This document shows, piece by piece, positions 35,136 through 47,356 of a DNA stretch of 64,000 nucleotides. The notes below the pieces were generated by a model. That model saw only the letters and a program-made list of their open reading frames with translations, was not told where the DNA came from and made no database searches. This stretch comes from Selenomonas sp. GTDB taxonomy: Bacteria > Bacillota > Negativicutes > Selenomonadales > Selenomonadaceae. The translations under genes and the position numbers were made by a program. The stretch lies in the NCBI GenBank assembly GCA_018052705.1, contig JAGPMW010000006.1, forward strand, positions 29,028 to 93,027, in the 5' to 3' direction. The first letter of the stretch is position 1. Every line of letters starts with the position of its first letter.

Positions 35136-35184
35136 AACAGCCACTGACGAATTACCTGTAAGCTGCAATCCGTCAGGGGCTGTT
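35136..35184. terminator. hairpin between convergent AraC and mrp genes
   Basis: Stem AACAGCCACTGACG/CGTCAGGGGCTGTT with one mismatch. A modest T run (CTATTT) follows on the plus strand. It is placed to end both transcripts. Confidence 0.6.
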
Positions 35185-35202
35185 CTATTTGTGAAATCGT
35201 TA

Positions 35203-36036
35203 TTATTTATCTGCTGCGAGAAGCTTCTCTGCTGCAGCCTTAAGCCAGTCGCCCTCTGTTGTCTCGATCTGACCGGCATCACACTCAGCGGCAAGAGCCG
35301 GCATGATAGGAATACGGCCCAGGATGTCCAGCTTATATTGGCTGGCGATGTCCTCGATATGGCTCTGCCCATAGATCGCATGACGTTTGCCGCAATCCGG
35401 GCACTCAAAGTAGCTCATATTCTCTACCAGTCCCAGGATTGGCACCTGCATGGCCTCGGCCATCTTCACAGCCTTTTCAACAATCATGGAGACCAGTTCC
35501 TGCGGACTTGTAACAATAACAATACCATCCAGTTTGATTGACTGCATCACCGTAAGCGGAACATCACCGGTTCCTGGTGGCATATCAACAAACATATAAT
35601 CCACATCCTGCCAGATGAAATCATGCCAGAACTGTTTGACAACACCGCTGATGACAGGGCCTCGCCATACGACCGGATCAGTCGTATGTTCAAGCAGCAG
35701 ATTCATGCTGACAATGTCGATGCCACCAGCCGTGGTGACCGGATAAGCACCGGCCTGGCTGCCGCGGATCTCGCCGCTGACACCGAACATTTTGGGGATG
35801 GACGGGCCGGTGATGTCAGCATCCATAATCCCGACATGCTGCCCTTTACGGGACATCGCCACGGATAACAGTCCCGTCACGAGAGATTTGCCGACGCCGC
35901 CCTTGCCGCTGACAACAGCAATGACGTGGCGAATATTGCTGAGTTCATTTGGTGCCTCATGCAGGTCCTTTGGACGGGTATCCGAGCCACAGGTCGTTCC
36001 ACACGAGCCGCAATCATGCGTGCATTCTTCTGCCAT
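35203..36036 (-). CDS. Mrp/NBP35-type iron-sulfur carrier ATPase
   Basis: Cytosolic P-loop protein of 277 residues that assembles or carries iron-sulfur clusters. The N-terminus has a cysteine-rich stretch, CTHDCGSCGTTCG. The deviant Walker A motif SGKGGVGKS is near residue 45. GIMDADITGPSIPKMFG and FVDMPPGTGD follow. The C-terminal cluster cysteines are in FECPDCGKRHAIYG. The start is the ATG at 36036 (MAEECTHDC) because GGAGGG lies 7 nt upstream; the frame runs five codons further. It is the gene after rpoC but beyond its terminator. Confidence 0.93.
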   Translation of the reverse strand: MAEECTHDCGSCGTTCGSDTRPKDLHEAPNELSNIRHVIAVVSGKGGVGKSLVTGLLSVAMSRKGQHVGIMDADITGPSIPKMFGVSGEIRGSQAGAYPVTTAGGIDIVSMNLLLEHTTDPVVWRGPVISGVVKQFWHDFIWQDVDYMFVDMPPGTGDVPLTVMQSIKLDGIVIVTSPQELVSMIVEKAVKMAEAMQVPILGLVENMSYFECPDCGKRHAIYGQSHIEDIASQYKLDILGRIPIMPALAAECDAGQIETTEGDWLKAAAEKLLAADK

Positions 36037-36057
36037 ATTGTTACCCTCCATAAAAAT

Positions 36058-36114
36058 AAGCCTGCCCCGTCGTACCGGATGGCACTGGATGCATTTGCAT
36101 CCCGGGGCAGGCTT
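36058..36114 (-). terminator. rpoC terminator
   Basis: Perfect 12-bp stem AAGCCTGCCCCG/CGGGGCAGGCTT with a long, partly paired loop, then TATTTTTA on the minus strand. It lies 12 nt after rpoC and ends the rpoBC transcript. Confidence 0.85.
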
Positions 36115-36126
36115 TAGTTTGTTCTT

Positions 36127-39100
36127 TTACGCCTTAGCAGTATCTGCTTCAACAGTTTCCTCAGAGGCAGTCTCCGTCGGCTCCTCCGGAGTCGGTTTCG
36201 GGTCATTATCCACAATCTTGAGATTGCGGTAACGGCTCATACCCGTACCAGCCGGAATGAGTTTACCGATGATGACGTTCTCCTTCAGACCGATGAGCGG
36301 ATCAACCTTGCCCTTGATTGCTGCATCAGTCAGGACACGTGTAGTCTCCTGGAACGATGCGGCTGACATGAAGGAATCCGTAGCCAGCGAAGCCTTGGTG
36401 ATACCAAGGAGAATCGGCTTGGCCACTGCTGGTTCGCCATTTTCCTCGATAGCCTTGGTGTTGGCCGTCTCGAACTGATTAATATCAATGTATTCGCCCG
36501 GCAGGAAATCCGTATTGCCGGATTCCTCAATCTTCACCTTGTGAAGCATCTGACGGACCATTACCTCGATATGCTTATCGTTGATCTCAACACCCTGCGA
36601 TTTGTATACTTTCTGTACTTCATATACCAGATAACGCTGAGTAGCCTGCAGACCGCAGACGCGCAGGATATCATGCGGGTTGATGGAACCTTCGGTGAGC
36701 TTATCGCCCGGTTTGAGATGCATCCCCTGCTTGGCGGCCATGCGGGCACCATACGGGATCGCATACTCGCGGACATCGCCCTCGTCCGGAACGATCGTAA
36801 CCTTGCTCATGCCCTTACCGGTATCTTCAACGTCAGCACGGCCCTCAATCTCAGCGATGATAGCATGATGCTTCGGCTTACGCGCCTCGAAAAGTTCTTC
36901 GACACGTGGAAGACCCTGGGTGATATCGTCACCGGCAACACCGCCGGAATGGAACGTACGCATGGTGAGCTGAGTACCCGGCTCGCCAATGGACTGAGCA
37001 GCAATAATACCGACGGCCTCGCCAATCTCGACCTCAGCATGGTTAGCCAGATCACGTCCGTAGCACTTAATGCAGACACCAAACTGCGACTTACAGGTCA
37101 GTACGCTGCGGATGGATACGCGATCGCGAACCTTCTCGATACGCTTAGCCAGTACTTCATCAACAGCATCATTGATGGAAGCAATACGGTCGCCCGTTTC
37201 CGGATCGTCGATGTTCTCAGCGAGAACACGACCGACAATACGCTCTGCCAGCGACTCGATAATGCCGTCGCCTTCTTTGATGGCCTCGACTTCGATACCG
37301 CGGATATTATTGTTACGAACACGGATTTCTTTAGCATCACAAGCCATGACCGCAGCCAGACGCTCCTCTGAGAGGTGATCGCCTGCAGCCATGATGAGGT
37401 TGCCTTCAGAATCCACCACGTCACGGGTGACTTCTTTGCCCCCCATCTCATGGAGCATAGAATCCTTGATCTTGGCACGACTAGCCTCATCCGGCTCGCC
37501 GAGCGTGATAGCCTCGGTAATCATCGCGTTGCTGATTGCAGCCTCGGATGCAAGCGAGGAGCCACGAACCATGATCTCACGAACATTCTTTTCGCCAAGG
37601 ATAGCCAATTTCTCTTCATTCAGGATGGTATCCCGCGTAAAGAGGACTTCCTTTGTCTCCGGATCGATGACATCAGCTCCCAACAGACGCCCCATAAGGC
37701 TGTCGTTGAGAATTTCAAGAGCATCAAACGTGGACTCGGCCAGACGCGCACGCGACTGAACAAGATTCAGCGTTGAAATATCGCAATCTTCCTCACGGAC
37801 GATAACATCCTGCGCAACGTCAACCAGACGACGCGTCAGATAACCCGAGTCAGCCGTACGCAATGCGGTATCGGCCAGACCTTTACGGGCACCATGGGAA
37901 GATATGAAGTAATCGGATACAGACAGACCTTCACGGAAGTTAGCCGTGATTGGCAGGTCAATGATCTTACCAGACGGGTCAGCCATCAGACCACGCATAC
38001 CAGCCAGCTGACGCATCTGCTGCTTGTTACCACGGGCGCCGGAGTCAGCCATCATAAAGATTGGGTTGAAGGCATCCATGTTGTCCATCATTGCATCAGC
38101 GACATCATCCGTAGCTACCGACCAAAGGTCGATAACCTTGTGATAACGCTCTTCTTCTGTGATGAGACCACGGTCAAACTGACGCTCAACCTTGTTGACG
38201 ACCTTCTGAGTGTCACCAATGATGACTTTCTTCTTCTCTGGTACGATAACGTCCGAGATGGCAACCGTCATACCAGCAATGCAGGCATAATGATAGCCAA
38301 GATTCTTGACGCTGTCGATGACCTCAGCGGTCTTCGTCGCACCGAAATGGTTGTAGCAGTTCGCAACGAGCTTGCCCAGTTCCTTCTTGTTCATGAGGAT
38401 GCCCAGCGACCACTGTTCGGAGTCTTTCTCCTTGTAGTAGTAGCAGAGTTCCTGCGGCAGGATCTCATTGAAGATCATGCGGCCCAGTGACGTCTTGACA
38501 AGGCCATAGCCCTCAATGCGGCACTGGATTGCAGCCTGCAGATCAAGATCATGCTGCTGATAGGCAAGCAGTGCCTCAGCAATGCCGGTAACTACTTTGC
38601 CCTCGCCCTTGGCACCTGGACGAATGATCGTCAGATAATAGGAGCCAAGAACCATGTCCTGCGTCGGAACGATGATTGGTTTACCATCTTTCGGTGCCAG
38701 GATATGGTTAGCTGCCAGCATGAGAATACGGGCCTCGGTCTGAGCCTCCGAGGACAGCGGCAGATGGATAGCCATCTGGTCACCGTCGAAGTCAGCGTTA
38801 TAAGCCGTACAAGCCAGCGGATGGAGCTTCAGCGCGCGCCCCTCGGTAAGAATTGGCTCAAATGCCTGAATACCGAGACGATGCAGCGTCGGTGCACGGT
38901 TCAGAAGTACCGGATGCTCTTTGATGACATCTTCCAGTACATCCCATACCTCTGGGCGCGCACGTTCAACCATACGCTTTGCAGACTTGATATTATGAGC
39001 GGCACCCGAAGATACCAGCTTTTTCATGACAAATGGTTTGAAGAGCTCCAGGGCCATTTCTTTTGGCAGACCACACTGATGGAGCTTGAGTTCCGGACCG

Positions 39101-40140
39101 ACAACGATAACCGAACGGCCGGAATAGTCAACACGTTTACCGAGCAGATTCTGACGGAAACGGCCCTGCTTGCCTTTCAGCATGTCAGACAGGGATTTAA
39201 GTGGACGGTTGCCCGGTCCCGTGACCGGACGGCCGCGACGGCCATTATCGATCAGGGCATCCACAGCCTCCTGCAGCATACGCTTCTCGTTGCGGACAAT
39301 GATATCCGGGGCACCGAGATCCAGCAGACGCTTCAGACGGTTATTACGGTTAATGACACGACGATACAGGTCATTGAGGTCGGACGTCGCGAAACGGCCG
39401 CCATCAAGCTGTACCATTGGACGCAATTCCGGCGGGATGACTGGAACAACATCCATAATCATCCATGATGGTTTGTTGCCAGACTTACGGAAAGCCTCGA
39501 CAACTTCCAAACGACGGATTGCCCGGATCTTTTTCTGGCCGGATGTCGTGCGGACTTCCTTGCGCAGAACTTCCGTCATGCGTTCCAGATCGAGCTCATC
39601 GAGCAGTTCCTTGATGGCCTCAGCCCCCATGCCAACACGGAACGTGTTGCCATATTTTTCGAGGGCATCATGGTATTCCTTCTCGGAGAGCAGGCTCTTC
39701 TTGGCCAGATCAGTGCTTTCGCCCGGATCCAGTACGATATAATAAGCGAAGTACAGAACTTTCTCGAGGGCTCTCGGGGAGATGTCCAGGATCAGGCCCA
39801 TACGGCTCGGGATACCTTTGAAATACCAGATATGGGAAACCGGCGCCGCCAGCTCAATATGGCCCATACGCTCACGACGAACTTTGGCGCGCGTTACTTC
39901 AACACCGCAGCGGTCGCAGACGATTCCCTTATAACGGATACGCTTGTATTTGCCGCAATGGCACTCCCAGTCGCGGGTCGGTCCAAAGATACGCTCGCAG
40001 AACAAGCCATCGCGTTCCGGTTTCAGTGTGCGATAGTTGATGGTCTCCGGCTTCTTGACCTCACCGTACGACCACTCACGGATTTTCTCCGGAGAGGCCA
40101 GACCGATGCGCATCGAATCAAAATTGTTTACATCCAGCAA
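36127..40140 (-). CDS. rpoC: RNA polymerase beta' subunit
   Basis: 1337 residues. The N-terminal zinc ribbon is [20 protein letters not shown] (about 59-80). The catalytic aspartates are in [10 protein letters not shown]. The trigger-loop region has [16 protein letters not shown] and the second zinc site includes [13 protein letters not shown]. The C-terminus is a short acidic, low-complexity tail. It follows rpoB by 18 nt and is the last gene of the ribosomal protein-polymerase operon. Confidence 0.99.
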   Translation of the reverse strand: MLDVNNFDSMRIGLASPEKIREWSYGEVKKPETINYRTLKPERDGLFCERIFGPTRDWECHCGKYKRIRYKGIVCDRCGVEVTRAKVRRERMGHIELAAPVSHIWYFKGIPSRMGLILDISPRALEKVLYFAYYIVLDPGESTDLAKKSLLSEKEYHDALEKYGNTFRVGMGAEAIKELLDELDLERMTEVLRKEVRTTSGQKKIRAIRRLEVVEAFRKSGNKPSWMIMDVVPVIPPELRPMVQLDGGRFATSDLNDLYRRVINRNNRLKRLLDLGAPDIIVRNEKRMLQEAVDALIDNGRRGRPVTGPGNRPLKSLSDMLKGKQGRFRQNLLGKRVDYSGRSVIVVGPELKLHQCGLPKEMALELFKPFVMKKLVSSGAAHNIKSAKRMVERARPEVWDVLEDVIKEHPVLLNRAPTLHRLGIQAFEPILTEGRALKLHPLACTAYNADFDGDQMAIHLPLSSEAQTEARILMLAANHILAPKDGKPIIVPTQDMVLGSYYLTIIRPGAKGEGKVVTGIAEALLAYQQHDLDLQAAIQCRIEGYGLVKTSLGRMIFNEILPQELCYYYKEKDSEQWSLGILMNKKELGKLVANCYNHFGATKTAEVIDSVKNLGYHYACIAGMTVAISDVIVPEKKKVIIGDTQKVVNKVERQFDRGLITEEERYHKVIDLWSVATDDVADAMMDNMDAFNPIFMMADSGARGNKQQMRQLAGMRGLMADPSGKIIDLPITANFREGLSVSDYFISSHGARKGLADTALRTADSGYLTRRLVDVAQDVIVREEDCDISTLNLVQSRARLAESTFDALEILNDSLMGRLLGADVIDPETKEVLFTRDTILNEEKLAILGEKNVREIMVRGSSLASEAAISNAMITEAITLGEPDEASRAKIKDSMLHEMGGKEVTRDVVDSEGNLIMAAGDHLSEERLAAVMACDAKEIRVRNNNIRGIEVEAIKEGDGIIESLAERIVGRVLAENIDDPETGDRIASINDAVDEVLAKRIEKVRDRVSIRSVLTCKSQFGVCIKCYGRDLANHAEVEIGEAVGIIAAQSIGEPGTQLTMRTFHSGGVAGDDITQGLPRVEELFEARKPKHHAIIAEIEGRADVEDTGKGMSKVTIVPDEGDVREYAIPYGARMAAKQGMHLKPGDKLTEGSINPHDILRVCGLQATQRYLVYEVQKVYKSQGVEINDKHIEVMVRQMLHKVKIEESGNTDFLPGEYIDINQFETANTKAIEENGEPAVAKPILLGITKASLATDSFMSAASFQETTRVLTDAAIKGKVDPLIGLKENVIIGKLIPAGTGMSRYRNLKIVDNDPKPTPEEPTETASEETVEADTAKA

Positions 40141-40158
40141 AGAGATGACACTCCCTTC

Positions 40159-43100
40159 TTATTTCTCACCATTACTATCATCAGCATTGTCTACGGCCGG
40201 TTCTTCTACAGAAACCATGCTGCCGATGTCCGCAATGATGTCGTCAGGCTTTTCGTCATCCGATGGAGCAGTCTCGTCGTACGAATCCACTCCGTCAGTT
40301 TTAGGTGCAGCAACAGCACTGTCCTTAGTCGGATCAACACCAGCTACATCGAGATCGAGTTTCTTGGCGGTCTCATTGATGTCTTCGTCATCGTCATCCT
40401 GCAAGGAGATTTCCTTGGCATCCTCGTTGAGGACCTTGATGTCCAGACCAATGGACTGGAGCTCTTTAATGAGAACCTTGAAGGATTCCGGTACACCCGG
40501 CTCTGGAATGTTCTCACCCTTGACGATGGCTTCGTATGCCTTGACACGGCCTACGACATCATCAGACTTGACCGTCAGGATTTCCTGCAGCGTATAAGCT
40601 GCGCCATAAGCCTCGAGGGCCCAAACCTCCATCTCACCGAAGCGCTGACCACCGAACTGAGCTTTACCACCCAGCGGCTGCTGCGTAACGAGGGAATACG
40701 GTCCGGTCGAACGGGCATGGATCTTATCGGCAACCAGATGATGCAGTTTCAGGAAGTACGTGCAGCCTACAGTTACACGATTCTCAAACGGCTCACCCGT
40801 ACGTCCATCATAAAGGACCGTCTTGGCATCAGCCGAAAGGCCAGCTGCCCTGATGGTACCAAACACGTCATTATCGCTGGCACCATCGAATACCGGAGTA
40901 GCGATGTGAAGTCCGGCAACATCCGGTTTTGGCATGCCATTCTTATCGAAGTCATAACCAGCTTCGCGCAGACGCTCCTCAACAGTCGGATCGCCATCCT
41001 TGATCTGCTGACCAAGCATCTTGACCGCCATACCCAGATGGGCTTCGAGGATCTGTCCGATGTTCATTCGGGACGGAACGCCGAGCGGATTCAGAACGAT
41101 ATCAACCGGCGTGCCATCTGGCAGGAACGGCATGTCTTCCTGACGCATAATGCGCGAAACGACACCCTTATTACCATGACGGCCTGCCATCTTATCACCG
41201 ACAGAAATCTTACGTTTCTGCGCAATGTAGACGCGAACCAGCCGGTTAACACCTGGCGGCAGCTCGTCGTTATTCTCACGGCTGAAGATCTTGACATCGA
41301 CGATCTTGCCCTGCTCACCATGTGGTACACGCAGGGACGTATCGCGGACTTCACGAGCTTTCTCACCAAAGATAGCACGCAGCAGACGCTCCTCTGCCGT
41401 AAGCTCGGTCTCGCCTTTTGGCGTGACCTTGCCAACGAGGATATCACCAGGACGCACATCGGCACCAATAGAGATGATACCTTCCTCATCAAGATCCTTG
41501 AGGGCCTCTTCAGCCACGTTCGGGATATCCCGCGTGATTTCCTCAGGTCCGAGTTTCGTATCGCGTGCATCGCACTCATACTCCTCGATATGGATGGAAG
41601 TATAGAGATCACGCTTCACAAGATTCTCAGACAGCAGGACAGCATCCTCGTAGTTGTAGCCTTCCCAAGGCATATAGGCAACAACAATGTTGTAGCCCAG
41701 TGCCAGCTCGCCATGGTCCGTTGCCGGGCCGTCAGCAATCGGCTGCTTCTCAACGACTTCCTCGCCTTTATGGACGATAGGAACCTGATTGATACAGGTA
41801 CCCTGATTGGAGCGCAGGAATTTCTGCAGCTTATAGCGCTTGAGCTCACCATTCTTAGCGCGGATTTCAATATAATCAGCCGTTACCGTTTCAATGGTAC
41901 CAGCCTGTTTTGCCAGAATCATGACGCCGGAGTCGCAGGCTGCCTTGTACTCCATGCCAGTACCGACGAGCGGTGCCTGTGTACGGAGAAGAGGTACAGC
42001 CTGACGCTGCATGTTCGCACCCATGAGGGCACGATTCGCATCATCGTTTTCGAGGAATGGAATCATAGCCGTAGCGATGGAGAAGACCTGACGCGGACTT
42101 ACGTCCATGTAGTCTACCGTATCGCGGTTATGCAGTCCCGTCTCCTCATTATAACGGGCAGTAACACGATTGTTGATGAACCACTCGTTTTCATCCAGCG
42201 GCTCATTGGCCTGAGCAATAACGAGCTCATCCTCTTCGTCGGCCGTCAGATAACGGACTTCATCCGTCACCCGGCCGTTCTCTTTATCCACACGGCGATA
42301 CGGCGTCTCCATGAAGCCAAACTGGTTGACGCGGGCATAAGTAGCCAGCGAACCAATCAGACCGATATTCGGTCCTTCTGGTGACTCTACCGGGCACATA
42401 CGGCCATAATGGGAGTTATGAACATCGCGGACCTCGAAGCCAGCGCGCTCACGGGACAAACCACCAGGTCCGAGTGCCGACAGACGGCGCTTATGGGTCA
42501 GCTCAGACAGCGGGTTGTGCTGATCCATGAACTGAGACAGCTGGGAGGAACCAAAGAATTCTTTGATTGCTGCCACAACTGGACGAATATTAATGAGTGC
42601 CTGCGGCGTAATAACATCCACATCCTGGATAGTCATACGCTCACGAACCACACGCTCCATACGGGAAAGACCAATACGGAACTGATTCTGAAGCAGCTCA
42701 CCAACAGCACGAACACGACGATTGCCCAGATGATCGATATCATCCGTAGTACCAAGGCCATCCATAAGATTCAGCAGATAGCTGATAGCGGCGATGATAT
42801 CGTTTTTCGTGATCGTACGATCATGAATATCGAGCGTCGGCGAGCAGAGCATCTTCACTTTACTGCCATCCTTCTGGAGGACGTACAGGGCTACAATATT
42901 GCCCTCGCCAAAGAGCTGTTTCTCACGTTCCATGTCGACTACGTCGAGCATATCTTCTGTGACAACCTCACCCTGAGGAATGACAATCTCGCCCGTCTCA
43001 GTATCAACGACAGGTTCAGCCAGAACCTTGCCGAGCAGACGGCGCTTCCAGCCCAGCTTTTTCGTCAGCTTGTAACGGCCAACCGTAGCCAGATCATAGC

Positions 43101-43893
43101 GTTTCGGATCGAAGAACAAAGAATCCAGCAGCTGCTGAGCATTGTCTTCATTAGCCGGCTCGCCTGGACGCAGACGTTTATAGATTTCAATAACAGCCTT
43201 GCCTTGTGATTTGACTTCTTCACCATCACGCTCCAGCGTATTCATGATACGCGGATCTTCGCCAAAGAGGTCAATAATTGCCTCGTCGCTGGCACAGCCC
43301 AGCGCACGGATGAAGTAGGTTACTGGCATCTTGCGGGTACGATCGATGCGGACAGAGACCACATCATTCGTATCCGTCTCGAGCTCAATCCATGCACCAC
43401 GGTTAGGAATAACCGTAGCGTTGAACAGATGCTTACCGGTTGGATCGATTTCCTCTCCATAATAAGCACCCGGAGAACGGACCAGCTGACTGACGATAAC
43501 ACGTTCCGCACCATTGATGATGAACGTTCCTGTATCGGTCATGAGTGGGAAATCACCCATGAAAACTTCCTGTTCCTTGATTTCACCTGTCTCACGATTG
43601 ATAAGGCGGACATTGACACGAATTGGTGCAGCCAGCGTTACATCACGTTCTTTACACTCATCGAGCTCATATTTCGGCTCGCCAAGTGAAAAGCTCTCGA
43701 AAGACAACACAAGATTTCCTGAGAAATCCTGGATTGGCGAGATATCATTGAAGATGTCCTGAAGACCTTCATCGAGGAACCATTGATAGCTGTTCCGCTG
43801 GATATCCAGCAGATGCGGCATTTCCATGACGTCCTTGATTCTGGCGTAGCTATACCTGGTTCTTTTGCCCACCGGCACAGGATTAAATAACAA
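40159..43893 (-). CDS. rpoB: RNA polymerase beta subunit
   Basis: About 1244 residues. The rifampicin pocket reads [20 protein letters not shown] with [11 protein letters not shown], the wild-type sensitive form. Other landmarks are [14 protein letters not shown], the catalytic-cleft lysines around NKGVVSRI and [27 protein letters not shown] near residue 1120 (shown in pieces). The C-terminal ~120 residues form an acidic extension rich in Asp and Glu. Start: a GTG at 43902 has its purine stretch directly against it. The TTG at 43893, 6 nt after GGGGTG, gives [16 protein letters not shown] and fits better. No start is certain. Confidence 0.97.
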   Translation of the reverse strand: MLFNPVPVGKRTRYSYARIKDVMEMPHLLDIQRNSYQWFLDEGLQDIFNDISPIQDFSGNLVLSFESFSLGEPKYELDECKERDVTLAAPIRVNVRLINRETGEIKEQEVFMGDFPLMTDTGTFIINGAERVIVSQLVRSPGAYYGEEIDPTGKHLFNATVIPNRGAWIELETDTNDVVSVRIDRTRKMPVTYFIRALGCASDEAIIDLFGEDPRIMNTLERDGEEVKSQGKAVIEIYKRLRPGEPANEDNAQQLLDSLFFDPKRYDLATVGRYKLTKKLGWKRRLLGKVLAEPVVDTETGEIVIPQGEVVTEDMLDVVDMEREKQLFGEGNIVALYVLQKDGSKVKMLCSPTLDIHDRTITKNDIIAAISYLLNLMDGLGTTDDIDHLGNRRVRAVGELLQNQFRIGLSRMERVVRERMTIQDVDVITPQALINIRPVVAAIKEFFGSSQLSQFMDQHNPLSELTHKRRLSALGPGGLSRERAGFEVRDVHNSHYGRMCPVESPEGPNIGLIGSLATYARVNQFGFMETPYRRVDKENGRVTDEVRYLTADEEDELVIAQANEPLDENEWFINNRVTARYNEETGLHNRDTVDYMDVSPRQVFSIATAMIPFLENDDANRALMGANMQRQAVPLLRTQAPLVGTGMEYKAACDSGVMILAKQAGTIETVTADYIEIRAKNGELKRYKLQKFLRSNQGTCINQVPIVHKGEEVVEKQPIADGPATDHGELALGYNIVVAYMPWEGYNYEDAVLLSENLVKRDLYTSIHIEEYECDARDTKLGPEEITRDIPNVAEEALKDLDEEGIISIGADVRPGDILVGKVTPKGETELTAEERLLRAIFGEKAREVRDTSLRVPHGEQGKIVDVKIFSRENNDELPPGVNRLVRVYIAQKRKISVGDKMAGRHGNKGVVSRIMRQEDMPFLPDGTPVDIVLNPLGVPSRMNIGQILEAHLGMAVKMLGQQIKDGDPTVEERLREAGYDFDKNGMPKPDVAGLHIATPVFDGASDNDVFGTIRAAGLSADAKTVLYDGRTGEPFENRVTVGCTYFLKLHHLVADKIHARSTGPYSLVTQQPLGGKAQFGGQRFGEMEVWALEAYGAAYTLQEILTVKSDDVVGRVKAYEAIVKGENIPEPGVPESFKVLIKELQSIGLDIKVLNEDAKEISLQDDDDEDINETAKKLDLDVAGVDPTKDSAVAAPKTDGVDSYDETAPSDDEKPDDIIADIGSMVSVEEPAVDNADDSNGEK

Positions 43894-43984
43894 ATCCTTC
43901 ACCCCTTAGCCTGATTTATACTAGAATGATTATTGAAATGACGAGATTTCCAGCACGCGGAAAAAAACGGAATTCAAGAACAAG

Positions 43985-44019
43985 AAAAAAAACAAGGTAT
44001 TCCATTTTCTTACACCTTG
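43985..44019 (-). terminator. first hairpin before rpoB (possible attenuator)
   Basis: Minus-strand stem CAAGGT/ACCTTG (43993-44019) with a 15-nt loop, followed by eight T. It lies in the 284-nt rplL-rpoB interval, together with the next entry. Confidence 0.6.
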
Positions 44020-44137
44020 CTTCCAGTTCCTTTCCGCTTGCGCATAGTTATCCCTATTCAATTTCCTGTAGTTCTTAATGTTATCATAGTTTTTTCCTAC
44101 TGTCAAGTATTTTCCCTTGTCAAAAAAATATATACAA

Positions 44138-44163
44138 AAAGACCACTCCTTAGGGAGTGGTCT
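44138..44163 (-). terminator. rplL-rpoB intergenic terminator or attenuator
   Basis: Perfect 10-bp stem AGACCACTCC/GGAGTGGTCT with loop CTAA, then TTTTTG on the minus strand. It is 24 nt after rplL. Partial termination here lowers rpoBC expression relative to the ribosomal proteins in other bacteria. Confidence 0.8.
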
Positions 44164-44186
44164 CTGAACTTTCAGTAAAACTGAAA

Positions 44187-44552
<366 letters not shown>

Positions 44553-44616
44553 TTGAATATACCTCCAAAAATTTCTTAATTTCTTAATGAATCATTATAT
44601 TGAGAGAACACGCGGA

Positions 44617-45159
44617 TCACGCGGATTCTTTCTGAGCACGGACAGCATCAAGCACATAAACAGCTTTGCGAATAACTCCCTGCAGCACGTTGACCGTGTT
44701 GGAAATTGGAGCATTCATGCTGCCAAGCATCTTGGCGATGAGTTCCTCGCGGGATGGCAGCGTAGCCAGAGCATTGACCTCTTTTGCATCAATGACCTGT
44801 CCCTCAACCATACCAACTTTAATCATCAGTACACCAGCATCGTCCAGCTTGTTCTTCTTAATGAAGCCGCCGATAACCTTGGCCGGTGCAACTGCGTCCT
44901 CTGCCGAGAAAGCAAAAGCCGTAGTTCCTTCGAGATGCTCGTCGAGCCCTTCGATGCCAGCTTCCTGAGCAGCCAGACGGAGCATCGTGTTTTTTACAAC
45001 ATGATACGTCACGCCAGCCTCACGGAACTCGCGGCGAAGTGCTGTGTCCTGAGCAACGGTCAGGCCTTTGTAGCCCGTCAGGACTACGCCCTTGGCACTC
45101 GTCAGCTGCTCTTTGAGCTCAGCAACGACTGCCTGTTTCTTAGACATGTTTTCGTTCAT
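44617..45159 (-). CDS. rplJ: ribosomal protein L10
   Basis: Anchors L7/L12 to the ribosome and represses its own mRNA. 180 residues. The N-terminal KQAVVAELKEQLTSAKGVVL and TVAQDTALRREFREAGV are the L10 hallmarks, and the C-terminal helix binds L12. AGGAGGTG lies 7 nt before the ATG at 45159. A specific L10 leader RNA and a terminator hairpin stand upstream, supporting autogenous control. Confidence 0.98.
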   Translation of the reverse strand: MNENMSKKQAVVAELKEQLTSAKGVVLTGYKGLTVAQDTALRREFREAGVTYHVVKNTMLRLAAQEAGIEGLDEHLEGTTAFAFSAEDAVAPAKVIGGFIKKNKLDDAGVLMIKVGMVEGQVIDAKEVNALATLPSREELIAKMLGSMNAPISNTVNVLQGVIRKAVYVLDAVRAQKESA

Positions 45160-45198
45160 TCAAATACACCTCCTGTCCGTTTGAATTTTAAAGCCTGT

Positions 45199-45230
45199 AA
45201 AAAAACCTCCGGCTGCGTTCGCCGGAGGTT
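45199..45230 (-). terminator. terminator hairpin of the rplJ leader
   Basis: Perfect 10-bp stem AACCTCCGGC/GCCGGAGGTT with a 7-nt loop, then seven T on the minus strand, between the L10 leader and rplJ. It acts as an attenuator or read-through terminator. Confidence 0.8.
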
Positions 45231-45249
45231 GAATGTTCAAATTCAGTGT

Positions 45250-45345
45250 GCTCCGGCCTCGGCAGGCGACGAAATCGTCGTTAGATGATAAAATCAAACC
45301 TGCTGTCTACAGCCATCGTTATACAGTTGGTGAGACCGGAGCCTC
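45250..45345 (-). ncRNA. ribosomal protein L10 leader RNA
   Basis: On the minus strand the conserved pieces CTGTAGACAGCAGG and CCTGCCGAGG, typical of the L10 leader, are closed by outer arms GGCTCCGG/CCGGAGC. L10 (with L12) binds this kink-turn-like element to repress the rplJL mRNA. It stands between rplA and rplJ, and the terminator at 45199-45230 follows it. Confidence 0.85.
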
Positions 45346-45364
45346 GTGAACCTATCAGCTGGGA

Positions 45365-46048
45365 TTAGCCAAGCTGAACCGGTACGCCTGGGCCCATCGT
45401 TGCGCTAACCGTAATGGAGCGCACATACTGGCCTTTGGCAGCAGCCGGTTTTACACGGTTCAGTGTATCAATCAGGGCCTGGAAGTTCTGCTGAAGCTTC
45501 TCAGCGTCGAAAGATGCCTTGCCGATTGGGCAATGTACATTGCCGGCTTTATCGGTACGGTATTCGACTTTACCTGCTTTAATCTCGGAAATAGCCTTCG
45601 TGAGATCCATCGTAACCGTGCCCAGTTTCGGGTTTGGCATGAGGCCGCGTGGGCCAAGGACCTTACCAAGACGACCGACAGTGCCCATCATATCCGGCGT
45701 TGCGACAGCGACATCAAAGTCGAGCCAGCCGCCCTGGATCTTCTGGACGATTTCATCGGAACCAACGAAGTCTGCACCTGCAGCTTCTGCTTCCTTAACC
45801 TTCTCGCCTTTTGCAAAGACGAGAACGCGCTTGGATTTACCCGTGCCATGCGGCAGGACCATAGCGCCACGGACCTGCTGATCAGCATATTTCGGATCAA
45901 CGCCCAGACGTACGTGCAGCTCGATGGTCTCATCGAACTTCTTCGTAGCCGTCTTCTTGACGAGTTCCATAGCTTCAGCAGCCGTGTAGACCTTGCCAGC
46001 CTCTACGAGCTTGCAAGCGTCCTGATATTTCTTACCAGCTTTAGCCAT
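45365..46048 (-). CDS. rplA: ribosomal protein L1
   Basis: Large-subunit stalk protein of 227 residues that binds 23S rRNA and also the L11-L1 mRNA. Recognised by [19 protein letters not shown], then [30 protein letters not shown] (in parts [16 protein letters not shown]) and [11 protein letters not shown]. The start is the ATG at 46048, with GAGGAG about 9 nt upstream; the open frame extends 19 codons beyond. 65 nt after rplK. Confidence 0.98.
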   Translation of the reverse strand: MAKAGKKYQDACKLVEAGKVYTAAEAMELVKKTATKKFDETIELHVRLGVDPKYADQQVRGAMVLPHGTGKSKRVLVFAKGEKVKEAEAAGADFVGSDEIVQKIQGGWLDFDVAVATPDMMGTVGRLGKVLGPRGLMPNPKLGTVTMDLTKAISEIKAGKVEYRTDKAGNVHCPIGKASFDAEKLQQNFQALIDTLNRVKPAAAKGQYVRSITVSATMGPGVPVQLG

Positions 46049-46113
46049 TGTAAGATTCTCCTCTCGTGGTAATAACGGTAATTGCCTCCCACGGGATAAA
46101 ATCATGACTGGAA

Positions 46114-46539
46114 TCAGTCTACGATTTCAATACCCATGCTGCGAGCCGTACCCTCAATCATGCGGGTAGCAGCTTCGATGTCGCCAGCGTTGAGATCTTC
46201 CATCTTGCTTTCAGCAATCTTCATCGCCTCAGCGCGCGGCAGTTTTGCAACTTTTTTCTTGTTTGGCTCACCAGAAGCCTTGTCGAGCTTAGCAGCCTTC
46301 TTCAGAAGAACAGCAGCCGGCGGAGTCTTCGTGACGAACGTGAAGGATCTATCCTCAAAAACCGTAATCACGACCGGGATAATCAGACCAGCCTGTGCTT
46401 TGGTTCTCTCGTTGAATTCCTTACAGAAGCCCATGATGTTGACACCAGCCTGGCCCAGTGCAGGACCTACCGGAGGAGCCGGATTAGCTTTACCAGCAAC
46501 AACCTGGAGCTTTACAATCTTAGTAACTTTCTTTGCCAT
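46114..46539 (-). CDS. rplK: ribosomal protein L11
   Basis: GTPase-centre protein of 141 residues. The N-terminal proline-rich segment [17 protein letters not shown] and the C-terminal rRNA-binding domain ([11 protein letters not shown]) are standard. The ATG at 46539 has GGGAGGTG upstream; the open frame extends six codons further. It follows nusG by 39 nt. Confidence 0.98.
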   Translation of the reverse strand: MAKKVTKIVKLQVVAGKANPAPPVGPALGQAGVNIMGFCKEFNERTKAQAGLIIPVVITVFEDRSFTFVTKTPPAAVLLKKAAKLDKASGEPNKKKVAKLPRAEAMKIAESKMEDLNAGDIEAATRMIEGTARSMGIEIVD

Positions 46540-46578
46540 TGTATTTACACCTCCCAAAAATGGATTTCGTGGCCTCGA

Positions 46579-47130
46579 TTAAAGCGTTTCGACCTGATCG
46601 AAGCCAAGGTCAATCGGGGTTTCCTCAACGAGAACCTTGAGCCGGCATTTTTCCTGATCGATTTCAGAAACAGTACCAGTATAATTCTCGAAGACACCCG
46701 AATTGATGCGAACTACTTCCCCGATGGAAACATCCAGTTCAGTCCTGTGTTCTTCCTCGCCCATGGATTTCAAGATACGTTTTGCTTCAGCATCAGTAAG
46801 CGGTATCGGGTGTTTCTCGGAACCGACAAACCCAGTGACACCGGTAGTGTTGCGCACAACGTACCAGGAATGCTCATCAACAATCATGTCAACCAGCACA
46901 TAGCCTGGGAAGACTTTTCGCGGAACGACTTTCTTCTTGCCGTCTTTGATTTCGACCTCATCCTCGACCGGAACAACAACATTAAAAATCATGTTGCTCA
47001 TATTGGCCGTATGAATCAGTCGTTCGAGATTGGCCTTAACCTTGTTCTCGTAGCCAGAATAGGTATGGATTACATACCATGCCCTGCCAGGATTGTCCTG
47101 GCGCAGGTCCATCTCGTCCTTGTCTGCCAT
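46579..47130 (-). CDS. nusG: transcription antitermination factor NusG
   Basis: 183 residues. The NGN domain (WYVIHTYSGYENKVKANLERL, near 18-40) binds RNA polymerase. The C-terminal KOW domain begins VRINSGVFENYTGTVSEI and contacts ribosomal protein S10 or Rho. FPGYVLVDM and VTGFVGSEKHPIPL mark the conserved core. Sixteen nt after secE. Confidence 0.98.
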   Translation of the reverse strand: MADKDEMDLRQDNPGRAWYVIHTYSGYENKVKANLERLIHTANMSNMIFNVVVPVEDEVEIKDGKKKVVPRKVFPGYVLVDMIVDEHSWYVVRNTTGVTGFVGSEKHPIPLTDAEAKRILKSMGEEEHRTELDVSIGEVVRINSGVFENYTGTVSEIDQEKCRLKVLVEETPIDLGFDQVETL

Positions 47131-47146
47131 GCTTTTCTCACCCTGC

Positions 47147-47326
47147 TTACTTTAAAATGATGTGGAACAATCTTGCAAAGACGGTATCACAGAACCAAAT
47201 GAGAGCACAGACAATCGCAACAGCGATGCCGACAACTACAGTATAGTTGAAAAGCTCCTTCTTTGTTGCCCAGGATACTTTTTTCATCTCGGCGATTACT
47301 TCGTCTATGAATTTCTTCACAGTCAC
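47147..47326 (-). CDS. secE: preprotein translocase subunit SecE
   Basis: A short gene, 59 residues, with the single transmembrane segment of the small SecE form (VVGIAVAIVCALIWFCDTVF). The conserved amphipathic part just before it is EMKKVSWATKKEL. SecE clamps the SecY channel. Start: GTG at 47326 with GGAG 7 nt upstream; an alternative GTG is two codons later. It sits between rpmG and nusG as usual. Confidence 0.96.
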   Translation of the reverse strand: MTVKKFIDEVIAEMKKVSWATKKELFNYTVVVGIAVAIVCALIWFCDTVFARLFHIILK

Positions 47327-47356
47327 TTCACATCTCCGTTCAACCCGCTAAAGCGA

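Noticed and set aside
40344..40547. Short minus-strand frame within rpoB
   Set aside because: Out-of-frame shadow of rpoB with Arg/Ser-rich nonsense composition.
39670..42384. A 904-codon open frame on the plus strand across rpoC and rpoB
   Set aside because: It is antisense to two essential genes with clear motifs. The length comes from codon bias of the real strand; the translation shows no family motif.
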